This document shows, one piece after another, positions 17,477 to 25,779 of a DNA stretch of 64,000 bases (within the stretch, counting starts at the first letter, position 1; the number at the start of each line of letters is the position of its first letter). The stretch lies in contig JAHDKI010000020.1 of assembly GCA_018436925.1 (NCBI GenBank), forward strand, positions 27,501 to 91,500, given 5' to 3'. The DNA is from Syntrophaceae bacterium (GTDB taxonomy: Bacteria; Desulfobacterota; Syntrophia; Syntrophales; Smithellaceae). A program made the translations under genes and the position numbers. The notes under the pieces are model-generated. The model was not told where the DNA came from. It ran no database searches and was given only the letters and a program-made list of their open reading frames with translations.

Positions 17477-18718
17477 ATGAAACACTGGAAAAGCGTTATT
17501 CTCAGCATTTTTTGCTCGGCTCTGTTTTGTTTCGGGTCGGCGGCGAACGCCGATGAAATCCTGATCGGTTATTCAGGGCCGGTCAGCGGCATTGCGTCGG
17601 AGTACGGGCAGGATGTTTTAAACGGCATCGATATGGCCGTTCGGGAAATCAATGAATCCGGCGGCATCCTCGTAGGCGACAAGACGTATTCCCTAAAACT
17701 TGAACGCCTGGACGACCGGGCCGATCCGACGCAGGCCGTCAACAACGCGCGCCGCCTGCAGTCGATGGGCGCGGTTGCCGTGTTTAATCCCGTTTTCACC
17801 ACCACCGCGCCCATGATGAAAATCAATGAAGAAAAGGGCAAGGAATTTCTGGTGATGGCCTATACCAGCACGCCGAAAATCGAGAAGCTGGACAATAAAT
17901 TGACGATCATCTCCACGCCGACTTTCAATGTGTATGTCGATGTGTTTACGGATTGGGCGATCCGCAGAGGCTGGAAAACCTGCGCGATGGTGGTCACTTT
18001 CGGCGCCTACGGAGACGAGTGGAGCCAGGCGTTTCGCGAGGCGTGGGAGAAAAAAGGCGGGGTGATCACCATATCCCGGCCTGCCAACTATTACATGGAC
18101 ACGGATTTTTCCGCCCCGTTGACCGCGGCGATTGCCACCCGTCCCGACTGCATGCTCATCGGCGGTCCGTCGGCCACGACCGCTCTGGTCATTGAACAGG
18201 CGCGCCAGATGGGCTTCAAAGGCGGATTCATCATGATCGACCAGGCCAAGCAGGATGTCATCGCCAAGCTGCTGGGCAGCACGAAACTGATGGGAGATCT
18301 CATCGGAACCGGCGGCGTGCTGAGCACCTCCTTCGGAACCAACGCCTTTGATCAACGATACACCAAGGCCTATAAGCGAATGACCACTTGGGAATGCGTG
18401 CTCAACTACGTGGCGGTGAATTCCCTGGCGCGCGCCATTGCCGCCGCGGGGACGGTTTCGGATATTTACAAAATCCGCGCGTCTTTTCCAAAAGCCTATC
18501 CGCTACTGGCGGACAAGTATCCTTCCGAGTTTTTCGGCATTACCGACGGGGGACGCGCCAAAATTTTCGGTACGGTGCAGACGGTCACAAAAGGCCGCTC
18601 CGATCATCCGTTTCTAAGCTGCTGGTGGGCGAAAACCCCCGAGGAGTTTGAGGCCGTGCTGAAGGTGTCGCTGTCCAATTCCGTGATTAAAAGAGTTTGG
18701 GTTCCTGTCCCGTATTAA
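17477..18718 (+). CDS. Branched-chain amino acid-type ABC transporter substrate-binding protein (Peripla_BP_6/LivK-like)
   Basis: The protein has 413 residues. A signal peptide (MKHWKSVILSIFCSALFCFG, cleavage near ANA) precedes the domain ILIGYSGPVSGIASEYGQDV, typical of type-I periplasmic-binding proteins of the LivK family. No permease or ATPase gene is near, so it is an orphan or shares a transporter encoded elsewhere. The second ATG at 17477 is spaced better from GGGAGGGG than the one at 17471. As first gene of the acyl-CoA operon it may bind an aromatic or aliphatic acid rather than an amino acid. Confidence 0.87.
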   Translation: MKHWKSVILSIFCSALFCFGSAANADEILIGYSGPVSGIASEYGQDVLNGIDMAVREINESGGILVGDKTYSLKLERLDDRADPTQAVNNARRLQSMGAVAVFNPVFTTTAPMMKINEEKGKEFLVMAYTSTPKIEKLDNKLTIISTPTFNVYVDVFTDWAIRRGWKTCAMVVTFGAYGDEWSQAFREAWEKKGGVITISRPANYYMDTDFSAPLTAAIATRPDCMLIGGPSATTALVIEQARQMGFKGGFIMIDQAKQDVIAKLLGSTKLMGDLIGTGGVLSTSFGTNAFDQRYTKAYKRMTTWECVLNYVAVNSLARAIAAAGTVSDIYKIRASFPKAYPLLADKYPSEFFGITDGGRAKIFGTVQTVTKGRSDHPFLSCWWAKTPEEFEAVLKVSLSNSVIKRVWVPVPY

Positions 18719-18749
18719 AGGGATTAAAAAATTATTTTAAGGAGGAAGT

Positions 18750-20615
18750 ATGTCGTTAAATCAGTTAATCGATTCGCGTGATGTCCGTTTTACCCTGTTT
18801 GAGATGCTGGAAGTGGAGAAATTGAACCGGTTCGAAGCATTTCAGGATTTTGACCGGAGCGTCTATGAAGATACGCTCGAACTGGCGGAAAAAATTGCCA
18901 TCCAGTTGTTTTATCCGACCAATGCCGAAGGCGACAAGACAGGTTTGAAATTCGACCCCAAAACGGGCGAGGTCAAGGTTCCCGAATCGTTCAAAAAGGC
19001 ATTCAATGCCTATGTCGAGTCCGGATTCCATTCCCTGGCCCTGCCCCAGCAAATGGGCGGCATGGGGCTTCCTTCGAGCATTTCCATGGCCTGCGCGGAA
19101 TACTTCAATGCCGGGAACACAGCGCTCACGATGTATTGCGGTTCGATCACCGGCGCGCTGGCCATTATCGCCCCCTTTGCTGATAAGGAGCTGTATGACA
19201 TGGTCGTTCCCAAACTGCTGGACGGATCGTGGGGCGGCACCATGTGTCTGACGGAGCCGGGCGCGGGATCGGATGTCGGGGCCTTGAAAACAAAGGCGGT
19301 CAAGCAGGCCGACGGCACCTATCTAATCACCGGCAACAAGATCTTCATCTCCAACGGCGAGCACGACATGACCGAGAACATCATTCACCCGGTTCTCGCG
19401 CGCATCGAAGGCGACCCGGAAGGAACCAAGGGCATCTCGATTTTCGTCGTTCCCAAATTCCTCATCAACAAGGACGGATCGTTAGGCGAACGAAACGACA
19501 TGATCTGCTCCGGCATTGAGCACAAGATGGGCCTGAAGGGAAACGCCACCTCATCGCTGAACTTCGGGGATAACGGCAAGTGCGTCGGCTACCTGCTGGG
19601 CAAAGAACGCCAGGGGATGCAGATCATGTTCCATCTGATGAACGCGGCCCGCATCCATACGGGCGTCCAGGCCCTGGGCTGTTCCAGCGCCGCTTACCTG
19701 CACGCCGTGACGTATGCCCGCAACCGTGTTCAGAGCGCGCTTATCACGAATCCCAAAGGCGGCCCCGTGGCCATCATCAATCACCCGGACGTGAAGCGGA
19801 TGCTCCTTTACATGAAGAGCAACGTGGAGGGGATGAGCATGCTGTGCCTGTTCCTCGCGCTTCACGAGGATATTATGCATGCGTCGAAGGATCCCGAGGA
19901 AGTGAAGAAGGCCACCGGCATCGTCGAAATCCTGACCCCGATCGTGAAGGCCGGCATCTCCGACGCCTCCTGGCTCGTGACGGCCGAGGCCATGCAGGTT
20001 TACGGCGGTTACGGTTTCTGCCAGGAATACCCGGTCGAACAGCATGCCCGCGACACCAAGGTCTTCTCGATCTATGAAGGCACCAACGCCATCCAGTCGC
20101 TCGACCTGGTCATGCGCAAGATCCTCATGAACCCCGAGATGTACAACTATTCTCAGCTTCGGGAATGGATGAACGGCACGATCGCCAAGGCCAAAGGCGT
20201 TGTGGACGACAAGTATGTCAACCCGGTCATTGAAGGTCTGGCCAAATTCGACGAAGTGATCGAGATGATGAAGAAGCAGATGGGCGAAATGAAAATTCTT
20301 CTGCTGCTCAATAACGCAACCCCCTTCCAGCAGGCCATGTATCCGCTGATTCTGGCGTGGCTGCATCTGTGGAGCCTCACGATCACCACGCCCAAAGCCA
20401 AGGCGCTTGTGGGCGATGCCAAAGGGGCGGATCGCGCGAAAATTATCGCTGAAAACGCGGAAGCCGCCTATTACAGCGGCCGCGTGCTCTCCTCGCAGTT
20501 TTACATCGGCGCGGAATTCCCGAAATTCTTCGGACGCATCGCAGCCATTGTGAACAATGAAGGCGCGGCGCTGAAAGTGGAATCGGACAATTTTACGGGA
20601 GCGTTGAAGGAATAG
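18750..20615 (+). CDS. Acyl-CoA dehydrogenase, long (about 600-residue) type
   Basis: A flavoprotein of 621 residues that oxidises acyl-CoA to enoyl-CoA. It shows CLTEPGAGSDVGALKTKA near 166-183, the FISNGEHD loop and the C-terminal YGGYGFCQEYPVEQ and YEGTNAIQSLDLVMRK signatures. The extra ~200 residues at the C-terminus are those of the 600-residue FadE/DmdC-like branch. The start follows AAGGAGGAAGT. It shares this architecture with the protein encoded at 25780-27612. It lies 31 bp after the substrate-binding-protein gene in one operon. Confidence 0.92.
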   Translation: MSLNQLIDSRDVRFTLFEMLEVEKLNRFEAFQDFDRSVYEDTLELAEKIAIQLFYPTNAEGDKTGLKFDPKTGEVKVPESFKKAFNAYVESGFHSLALPQQMGGMGLPSSISMACAEYFNAGNTALTMYCGSITGALAIIAPFADKELYDMVVPKLLDGSWGGTMCLTEPGAGSDVGALKTKAVKQADGTYLITGNKIFISNGEHDMTENIIHPVLARIEGDPEGTKGISIFVVPKFLINKDGSLGERNDMICSGIEHKMGLKGNATSSLNFGDNGKCVGYLLGKERQGMQIMFHLMNAARIHTGVQALGCSSAAYLHAVTYARNRVQSALITNPKGGPVAIINHPDVKRMLLYMKSNVEGMSMLCLFLALHEDIMHASKDPEEVKKATGIVEILTPIVKAGISDASWLVTAEAMQVYGGYGFCQEYPVEQHARDTKVFSIYEGTNAIQSLDLVMRKILMNPEMYNYSQLREWMNGTIAKAKGVVDDKYVNPVIEGLAKFDEVIEMMKKQMGEMKILLLLNNATPFQQAMYPLILAWLHLWSLTITTPKAKALVGDAKGADRAKIIAENAEAAYYSGRVLSSQFYIGAEFPKFFGRIAAIVNNEGAALKVESDNFTGALKE

Positions 20616-20651
20616 GTTCAAGGACCAAGGACCAAGGACCAAGGTTCAAGG
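20615..20651 (+). repeat. Short tandem repeat (AAGGACC, 7-bp unit)
   Basis: Directly after the acyl-CoA dehydrogenase stop the sequence runs GGTTCAAGGACCAAGGACC, one more AAGGACC unit, then AAGGTTCAAGG. The ends GGTTCAAGG are direct repeats of each other. It lies in the gap before the next gene and codes for nothing. Confidence 0.7.
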
Positions 20652-20736
20652 TATTGCTTCATTCGTGCAATTTCGGGGCGGTGAGGTTCCGAGAATCTTT
20701 CCGCCCCGGGTTGTATCATTCCATCGAGGAGACCCC

Positions 20737-22242
20737 ATGAGAACCAAGCAGGACTATATCAACGGCCTGTCGAAGATGAAGCGCAATATTTATTTCGACG
20801 GACAGCTGATCGACCGGACCGACGAGTTGCAGATGGATTGCTTAAATACCATCGGTTTGACCTATGATGAGGCGCAGAGACCGGAAAATCAGGAACTCAT
20901 GACGGCGATTTCCCATCTGACCGGAGAACGCATCAACCGGTTTACGCATATCCACCAGAACACGGACGATTTGCACAAAAAGCAGGATATGACACGAATG
21001 CTGTGCCAGAAGGTCGGCGGTTGCATTCAGCGCTGTATGGGGATCGACGCGTCCAACGCGGTTTACAATGTTTCCTACGAGGCGGATAAACTCAAGCCCG
21101 GCCAGACCAACTACCACGAGAATTTCAAGAAGTGGCTTTTGCAGTTTCAGAAAGAAGACCAGGTGGCCTGCTGCGCCCAGACGGATGTGAAAGGCGATCG
21201 CCTGCTGCGGCCCGCCGAACAGCCCAATCCCGGCTCCTACGTGCACATCAAGGAACGCCTAAAAGACGGCATCGTGGTGGAAGGTTGCAAGGTGCATATT
21301 TCCGAAGCGTCGGTTGCCGATGAAGTGCTGGTGGTTCCCACCCGCGCGCTGCGCAAAGAGGACCGCGACTGGGCGGTGGCTTTCGCCGTGCCCGGAGACT
21401 GGGACGGCCTCAAGCAGGTGGTGACCATCCATAATCTGCGGCCCCGCGAACACTTCAAGCGCGGCGTCACACAGGGCGCGACAGATTCGTATATGATATT
21501 TGAAAACTGCTTTGTTCCCTGGGAACGCGTCTTTTTAGCCGGCGAACATCTGCTGGGCGGGGCGCTCGCGCTTTTGTTCGCCCTTTTCCACCGCCATTCC
21601 TATTCCGGATGCAAGCCGGCGATCGGGGACATAATCCTCGGCGTGGCGGCGCTCGCCGCGGAAGCCAACAACGTTCACAAGGCGGAGCACGTCCGCGCGA
21701 AACTGGCCGAACTCATCATGGTGACGGAACTGGGCTACGCGGCTGGCTACACGGCATCGGATTTGGGCAAGCCCGAGCTCTATATTCCCGGCTACGGTTT
21801 TGTTCCGTTTGGTCCCGGCTCGTACATTCCGCATTCCATTTACTGCAATGTGGGGCGCTGTCTCACCGGAGAAGCGGTCTGGCGCGAGGCCGAAATGATC
21901 TGCGACATCGCAGGCGGTGTTCCAGCGACCTTTCCGCACGAAAAGGATTTCGTCAATCCGGAAACCGGCGAACTGCTTTTGAAATACACCAAGCGCAGTC
22001 CCCATATGTCGGCGGAAGACCAGGCCCAGCTGTGGCGTCTGATCGGCGACAGCCTGTGTTCGGCATCGGGCGGCATCGCTAAAGTGGGCGGCTATCACGG
22101 AGGCGGTTCGCCGATCATGGAGCAGATTGCGATCACCACCCAATACGATATTGAATCGCGCAAAAAGCTCGTCAAGTATATTGCCGGCATGAGCGGCGGA
22201 GACCGAGAGGCGTTAAGCCTGGCTTATCCGGTAAAAAAATGA
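20737..22242 (+). CDS. 4-hydroxybutyryl-CoA dehydratase/vinylacetyl-CoA isomerase-like enzyme (4-HPA hydroxylase superfamily)
   Basis: The protein has 501 residues. The fold is that of 4-hydroxyphenylacetate 3-hydroxylase. C96 and C100 (GGCIQRC) together with H285 and C292 (HRHSYSGC) reproduce the spacing of the four [4Fe-4S] ligands of clostridial AbfD (C99, C103, H292, C299). AbfD uses FAD and that cluster in a ketyl-radical dehydration of 4-hydroxybutyryl-CoA to crotonyl-CoA. The ligands argue against a simple flavin monooxygenase. The true substrate in this operon, between an acyl-CoA dehydrogenase and an AMP ligase, is not known. The ATG follows GAGGAG. Confidence 0.85.
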   Translation: MRTKQDYINGLSKMKRNIYFDGQLIDRTDELQMDCLNTIGLTYDEAQRPENQELMTAISHLTGERINRFTHIHQNTDDLHKKQDMTRMLCQKVGGCIQRCMGIDASNAVYNVSYEADKLKPGQTNYHENFKKWLLQFQKEDQVACCAQTDVKGDRLLRPAEQPNPGSYVHIKERLKDGIVVEGCKVHISEASVADEVLVVPTRALRKEDRDWAVAFAVPGDWDGLKQVVTIHNLRPREHFKRGVTQGATDSYMIFENCFVPWERVFLAGEHLLGGALALLFALFHRHSYSGCKPAIGDIILGVAALAAEANNVHKAEHVRAKLAELIMVTELGYAAGYTASDLGKPELYIPGYGFVPFGPGSYIPHSIYCNVGRCLTGEAVWREAEMICDIAGGVPATFPHEKDFVNPETGELLLKYTKRSPHMSAEDQAQLWRLIGDSLCSASGGIAKVGGYHGGGSPIMEQIAITTQYDIESRKKLVKYIAGMSGGDREALSLAYPVKK

Positions 22243-22315
22243 CAAGGGGGGAATTCATCGGCTGAGGACAAAAAGGGATCAACTTAACTCATCTTAATGA
22301 AGGAGGTTCCAACGT

Positions 22316-23986
22316 ATGACGGCAAGACCCTGGCAGAAGTTTTACGATTACTATGTTCCTCAAACGATCCGTTATCCCCGGCATCCGGTCCAGAGAATCT
22401 TTTCGACGACGGCCGGCACGTTTCCCAACAAAGTCTGTACCAATTTTTACGGCTCCGAGCTGACCTACTGGCAGGTGCGCGAACAGGTGCTTCGGTTGGC
22501 CAACGCTCTGGCTGCCAAAGGGGTGAAAAAGGGCGATCGGGTGGGCATTCAATTGCCGAACTGTCCTCAATTCATTGTGGCTTATCTGGCGGTCATGCAT
22601 CTGGGGGGCATCGTGGTGAATATCAATCCGCTATACACCGCGGCGGAGTTGACCTTCATCATTGAGAACACAACGCTCAACACGCTCATTACCTTCGACA
22701 TGTTTTTGGACAATGTTCGCCAGGCGGCCAAAGAAACGGGCCTCAAAGGCGTGATCGTCACCAAAATTACGGATTATATCAACGGCTTGGGGGTGAGCAC
22801 CGCCAAAAGCCTGAATCTCGAAGAAGGATGGCTGCATTTTACGGAGCTCATTGAAAATTGCAAGGACACCCGGCCTCCGCGCGTGCCGATTGTTTCTTCC
22901 GATCCGGCGATGATCCAGTTCACCGGCGGAACGACAGGTTTTCCCAAAGGCGCGCTTCTGACGCACGGCAATCTGGTCGCGGCCACGTTCCAAGCCGGTC
23001 TGTGGGCCTCGCCGGGAGCCTACAGCCCGCATGCCATGCCCCAGTCGGAAAGAAGCGCGTTGTGCGTTTTGCCGTTTTTTCACGTGTACGGCAATATCGT
23101 CGCGATGAACTGGGCGTTTTTCGGCTGCGCCACGCAGATTATCTTGCCGCGTTTTGAAATCGATGAAATTATCGACACGATTATCAAAGCCGGACACATT
23201 ACCTATTTTCCGGCGGTGCCCACCATGATCACGGCGCTGGTGAATCATCCCAAAGCCTCGGGACTCGATCTGGGCCGCTATATCGGCTTGCTCAATTCCG
23301 GCGGCGCGCCGATGCCCGTGGAACTCATCGAACGTGTCATCGACCTGGGCATCACCTTTAATGAAGGCTACGGATTGAGCGAAACCAGCTCCATCACGAT
23401 CGCCAATCCGATCGCCTATAATAAAGTCGGCTCCATCGGCATTCCGATGGCGGACAACGACTTCCGCATTGTCGATGTTGAAAACGGCGTGGAGGACGTG
23501 AAGCCCGGCTCGTCCGGCGAATTGCTGGTTAAAGGGCCGACCGTCATGCAGGGCTACTGGAACAATCCTACGGAGACGGCCAACCAACTCAAAGACGGCT
23601 GGCTATACACCGGCGACATCGCCCAGGTTGATGAAGACGGCTATATCTTTATCGTCGATCGTAAAAAAGACATGATCATCGCGAGCGGCTTCAATATTTA
23701 TCCCCGCGAGATCGAGGAGGTTCTCTATGAGCATCCGAAAATTTCCGAAGCGGTTGCCATAGGCATTCCCCACGATTACCGGGGAGAGACGGTGAAAGCC
23801 TTTGTTGTGCTCCAGGCAGGCGAAACCGCTTCCGAAGAGGAGATTATCGAATTCTGCAAGAAAAAACTCACCGCCTACAAAGTGCCCAAGATCGTGGAGT
23901 TCCGCCAGGCCGTGCCGAAATCACCGGTAGGCAAGATTCTGCGCAAGGTGCTGCGGGATGAGGAACTGGCCAAACTGAAAAAATAA
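22316..23986 (+). CDS. AMP-forming acyl-CoA synthetase (long-chain fatty acid-CoA ligase type)
   Basis: A ligase of 556 residues. It shows the AMP-binding motif QFTGGTTGFPKGALLTH, the GYGLSETSS motif, the GWLYTGDIAQVDEDGYI hinge region and a C-terminal catalytic lysine region (PKSPVGKILRK). It would activate a carboxylic acid for the enzymes beside it. The start follows AAGGAGGTTCCAACGT. It is a different branch from the FATP-like enzyme at 10694-12526, so the window has two AMP-forming synthetases. Confidence 0.92.
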   Translation: MTARPWQKFYDYYVPQTIRYPRHPVQRIFSTTAGTFPNKVCTNFYGSELTYWQVREQVLRLANALAAKGVKKGDRVGIQLPNCPQFIVAYLAVMHLGGIVVNINPLYTAAELTFIIENTTLNTLITFDMFLDNVRQAAKETGLKGVIVTKITDYINGLGVSTAKSLNLEEGWLHFTELIENCKDTRPPRVPIVSSDPAMIQFTGGTTGFPKGALLTHGNLVAATFQAGLWASPGAYSPHAMPQSERSALCVLPFFHVYGNIVAMNWAFFGCATQIILPRFEIDEIIDTIIKAGHITYFPAVPTMITALVNHPKASGLDLGRYIGLLNSGGAPMPVELIERVIDLGITFNEGYGLSETSSITIANPIAYNKVGSIGIPMADNDFRIVDVENGVEDVKPGSSGELLVKGPTVMQGYWNNPTETANQLKDGWLYTGDIAQVDEDGYIFIVDRKKDMIIASGFNIYPREIEEVLYEHPKISEAVAIGIPHDYRGETVKAFVVLQAGETASEEEIIEFCKKKLTAYKVPKIVEFRQAVPKSPVGKILRKVLRDEELAKLKK

Positions 23987-24067
23987 TCCTGTAGGGAATG
24001 GGTGCTTCCGTCATATGACCGGCGGGAGCGCCGTTTCCTTCCATCCAATTAAAGAGGGAGGCGTTTC

Positions 24068-25219
24068 ATGAAAGCTGAAGATGTGAAAACCGTCGCCATG
24101 ATCGGCGCGGGCGACATGGGGCACGGCATTGCGGCCTGCTGCCTGATGGGTGGCTACAAGGTGATTCTGCGTGACATTGAACAGAAATTTGTGGACAAGG
24201 GCATGGCGGGTATCAAAGCCAGTTTCGATAAATTCAAGGAAAAAGGTAAAATGACGCCGGAGGCCTATGATGACGCATTCAAACGCCTGATTCCCATGGT
24301 TGACCTGCAAACCGCTGTCAAAGATGCCGACTTTATTATCGAAGCGGTTCCGGAAAAAGTCGAACTCAAAAAAAGCGTGTTTGCCGATTTGGATAAATTT
24401 GCGCCCAAGCACGCGATTCTGGCGTCCAACACCTCCAACATCAGCATCACCGAAATCGCTTCCGCGACGCAACGCCCCGATCAAGTGATCGGCTATCACT
24501 TCTTCAATCCGGCGATTTTGATGAAGCTGGTCGAGGTGATCAAAGGCGGAAAAACATCCGATGAATCCATCCAGGTAGGTTATGATATCGCCAAAAAGAT
24601 CAAAAAAGTTCCGGTGATCGTGAAGAAGGATTCTCCCGGCTTTATCTTCAACCGGGTCAATGAGCCGACGCTGGTTTTGCTGTCCAAGATTGTGGAAGCC
24701 GGGCATCCGACGCCAGAGGAATTCGACGCGGCTTTCAAACCCATTATGCCTATGCCGCCGTTTGAACTGACGGACTACGTCGGCATTGATGTCGCGCTTC
24801 ACGGTCTGGAATATTTTGCTCAGGTTCTTTCTGCCGACTACAAGCCCTCGGAGGCGATCCTGGCCTATCTGAAATCGGGGAATCTGGGAAAGAAAACCGG
24901 CAAAGGCTTCTATGACTGGTCCCAGGGACGGCCGACGATCGATCTGGCCAAGGCGACCAAAGAATACGATCTCAATCATCTGATCGCGCTGCAGGTGAAT
25001 GAAGCCACCAAGCTTCTTGAAGAAGGCGTTGCAGATGATCCCAAAGAAATCGACCTGGCGATGGCCAACGGCGGCGGCTCGCCGTTCGGGCCGTTCGCTC
25101 TGGCCAAAGGCATCGGCTATCCGACTCTTGTGGCCAAACTTGAAGAGCTATACAAAAAATTCCCTCTGGAAATCTTCAAGCCCACGCAAACTTTGCGCGA
25201 AGGAAAGATTTCCGTTTGA
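24068..25219 (+). CDS. 3-hydroxyacyl-CoA dehydrogenase
   Basis: The protein has 383 residues. The NAD-binding fold starts VAMIGAGDMGHGIAACC (residues 9-25). The catalytic His lies in GYHFFNPAILMKLVE near 145, and SPGFIFNRV and GLEYF mark the C-terminal domains. At 383 residues it is longer than single-domain HbdA and holds two C-terminal helical domains. It oxidises 3-hydroxyacyl-CoA to 3-oxoacyl-CoA with NAD. No enoyl-CoA hydratase or thiolase is encoded nearby. The start follows GAGGGAGGCGTTTC. Last gene of the acyl-CoA operon. Confidence 0.9.
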   Translation: MKAEDVKTVAMIGAGDMGHGIAACCLMGGYKVILRDIEQKFVDKGMAGIKASFDKFKEKGKMTPEAYDDAFKRLIPMVDLQTAVKDADFIIEAVPEKVELKKSVFADLDKFAPKHAILASNTSNISITEIASATQRPDQVIGYHFFNPAILMKLVEVIKGGKTSDESIQVGYDIAKKIKKVPVIVKKDSPGFIFNRVNEPTLVLLSKIVEAGHPTPEEFDAAFKPIMPMPPFELTDYVGIDVALHGLEYFAQVLSADYKPSEAILAYLKSGNLGKKTGKGFYDWSQGRPTIDLAKATKEYDLNHLIALQVNEATKLLEEGVADDPKEIDLAMANGGGSPFGPFALAKGIGYPTLVAKLEELYKKFPLEIFKPTQTLREGKISV

Positions 25220-25318
25220 TGCCGTAAAGCAGAAATCCGTTCTGGCGCCGTCCGCGCAGGCGGCCTCAGAACGGATCTGCTAATCCGGGCCGAACTTTTT
25301 AAGAGTTGCTGAAAAAAA

Positions 25319-25693
25319 ATGTATGCTCTTCTGGCCGATGCCCTGGTCGTCATTCACTTGGCATTCATTGTCTTTGTCGTCGTGGGAGGCGCGTTGGTTT
25401 TGCGGTGGCCGAAGGCGGCCTTTATCCACTTGCCGGCGGCCGTCTGGGGGGCGGTGATTGAATTTACCGGATGGATCTGTCCGCTCACTCCGCTGGAAAA
25501 CGCTTTTAGGAATCTGTCCGGCGCCGGCGCCTACAGCGGCGATTTTATCCAACGGTATCTGATTCCCGTCATCTATCCGTCCAATTTAACCGCCGAAACG
25601 CAGTGCGTGCTGGGATCCCTGGTTGTGATTGTCAACATCCTTTTCTATGGAATTGCAATCGGTCTTCGGATTCGGAAAAGACGCTTCAGATAA
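25319..25693 (+). CDS. DUF2784 membrane protein
   Basis: The protein has 124 residues with about three to four membrane spans. The domain is DUF2784, recognised by LADALVVIHLAFIVFVVVGG, the RWPKAAFIHLPAAVWGAVIE segment and GWICPLTPLEN. The function of the family is unknown. Its start lies about 100 bp after the 3-hydroxyacyl-CoA dehydrogenase gene and has no strong ribosome-binding site. Confidence 0.85.
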   Translation: MYALLADALVVIHLAFIVFVVVGGALVLRWPKAAFIHLPAAVWGAVIEFTGWICPLTPLENAFRNLSGAGAYSGDFIQRYLIPVIYPSNLTAETQCVLGSLVVIVNILFYGIAIGLRIRKRRFR

Positions 25694-25739
25694 GGGCGGG
25701 AGATTCCGACTGTGTCTGTCGTAAGTGCAGGGGAGAAAA

Positions 25740-25769
25740 GCCGGGCGGGAGCGTTTAGTCCCGCCCGGC
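25740..25769 (-). terminator. Intrinsic terminator of the minus-strand acyl-CoA dehydrogenase gene
   Basis: A perfect 11-bp stem, GCCGGGCGGGA / TCCCGCCCGGC, with an 8-base loop. On the minus strand it is followed by TTTT. It lies between convergent genes and could stop both. Confidence 0.75.
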
Positions 25770-25779
25770 GGGAAATCGT

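Noticed and set aside
20615-20651. A CRISPR-like array
   Set aside because: The repeat is only 7 bp in direct tandem without spacers.
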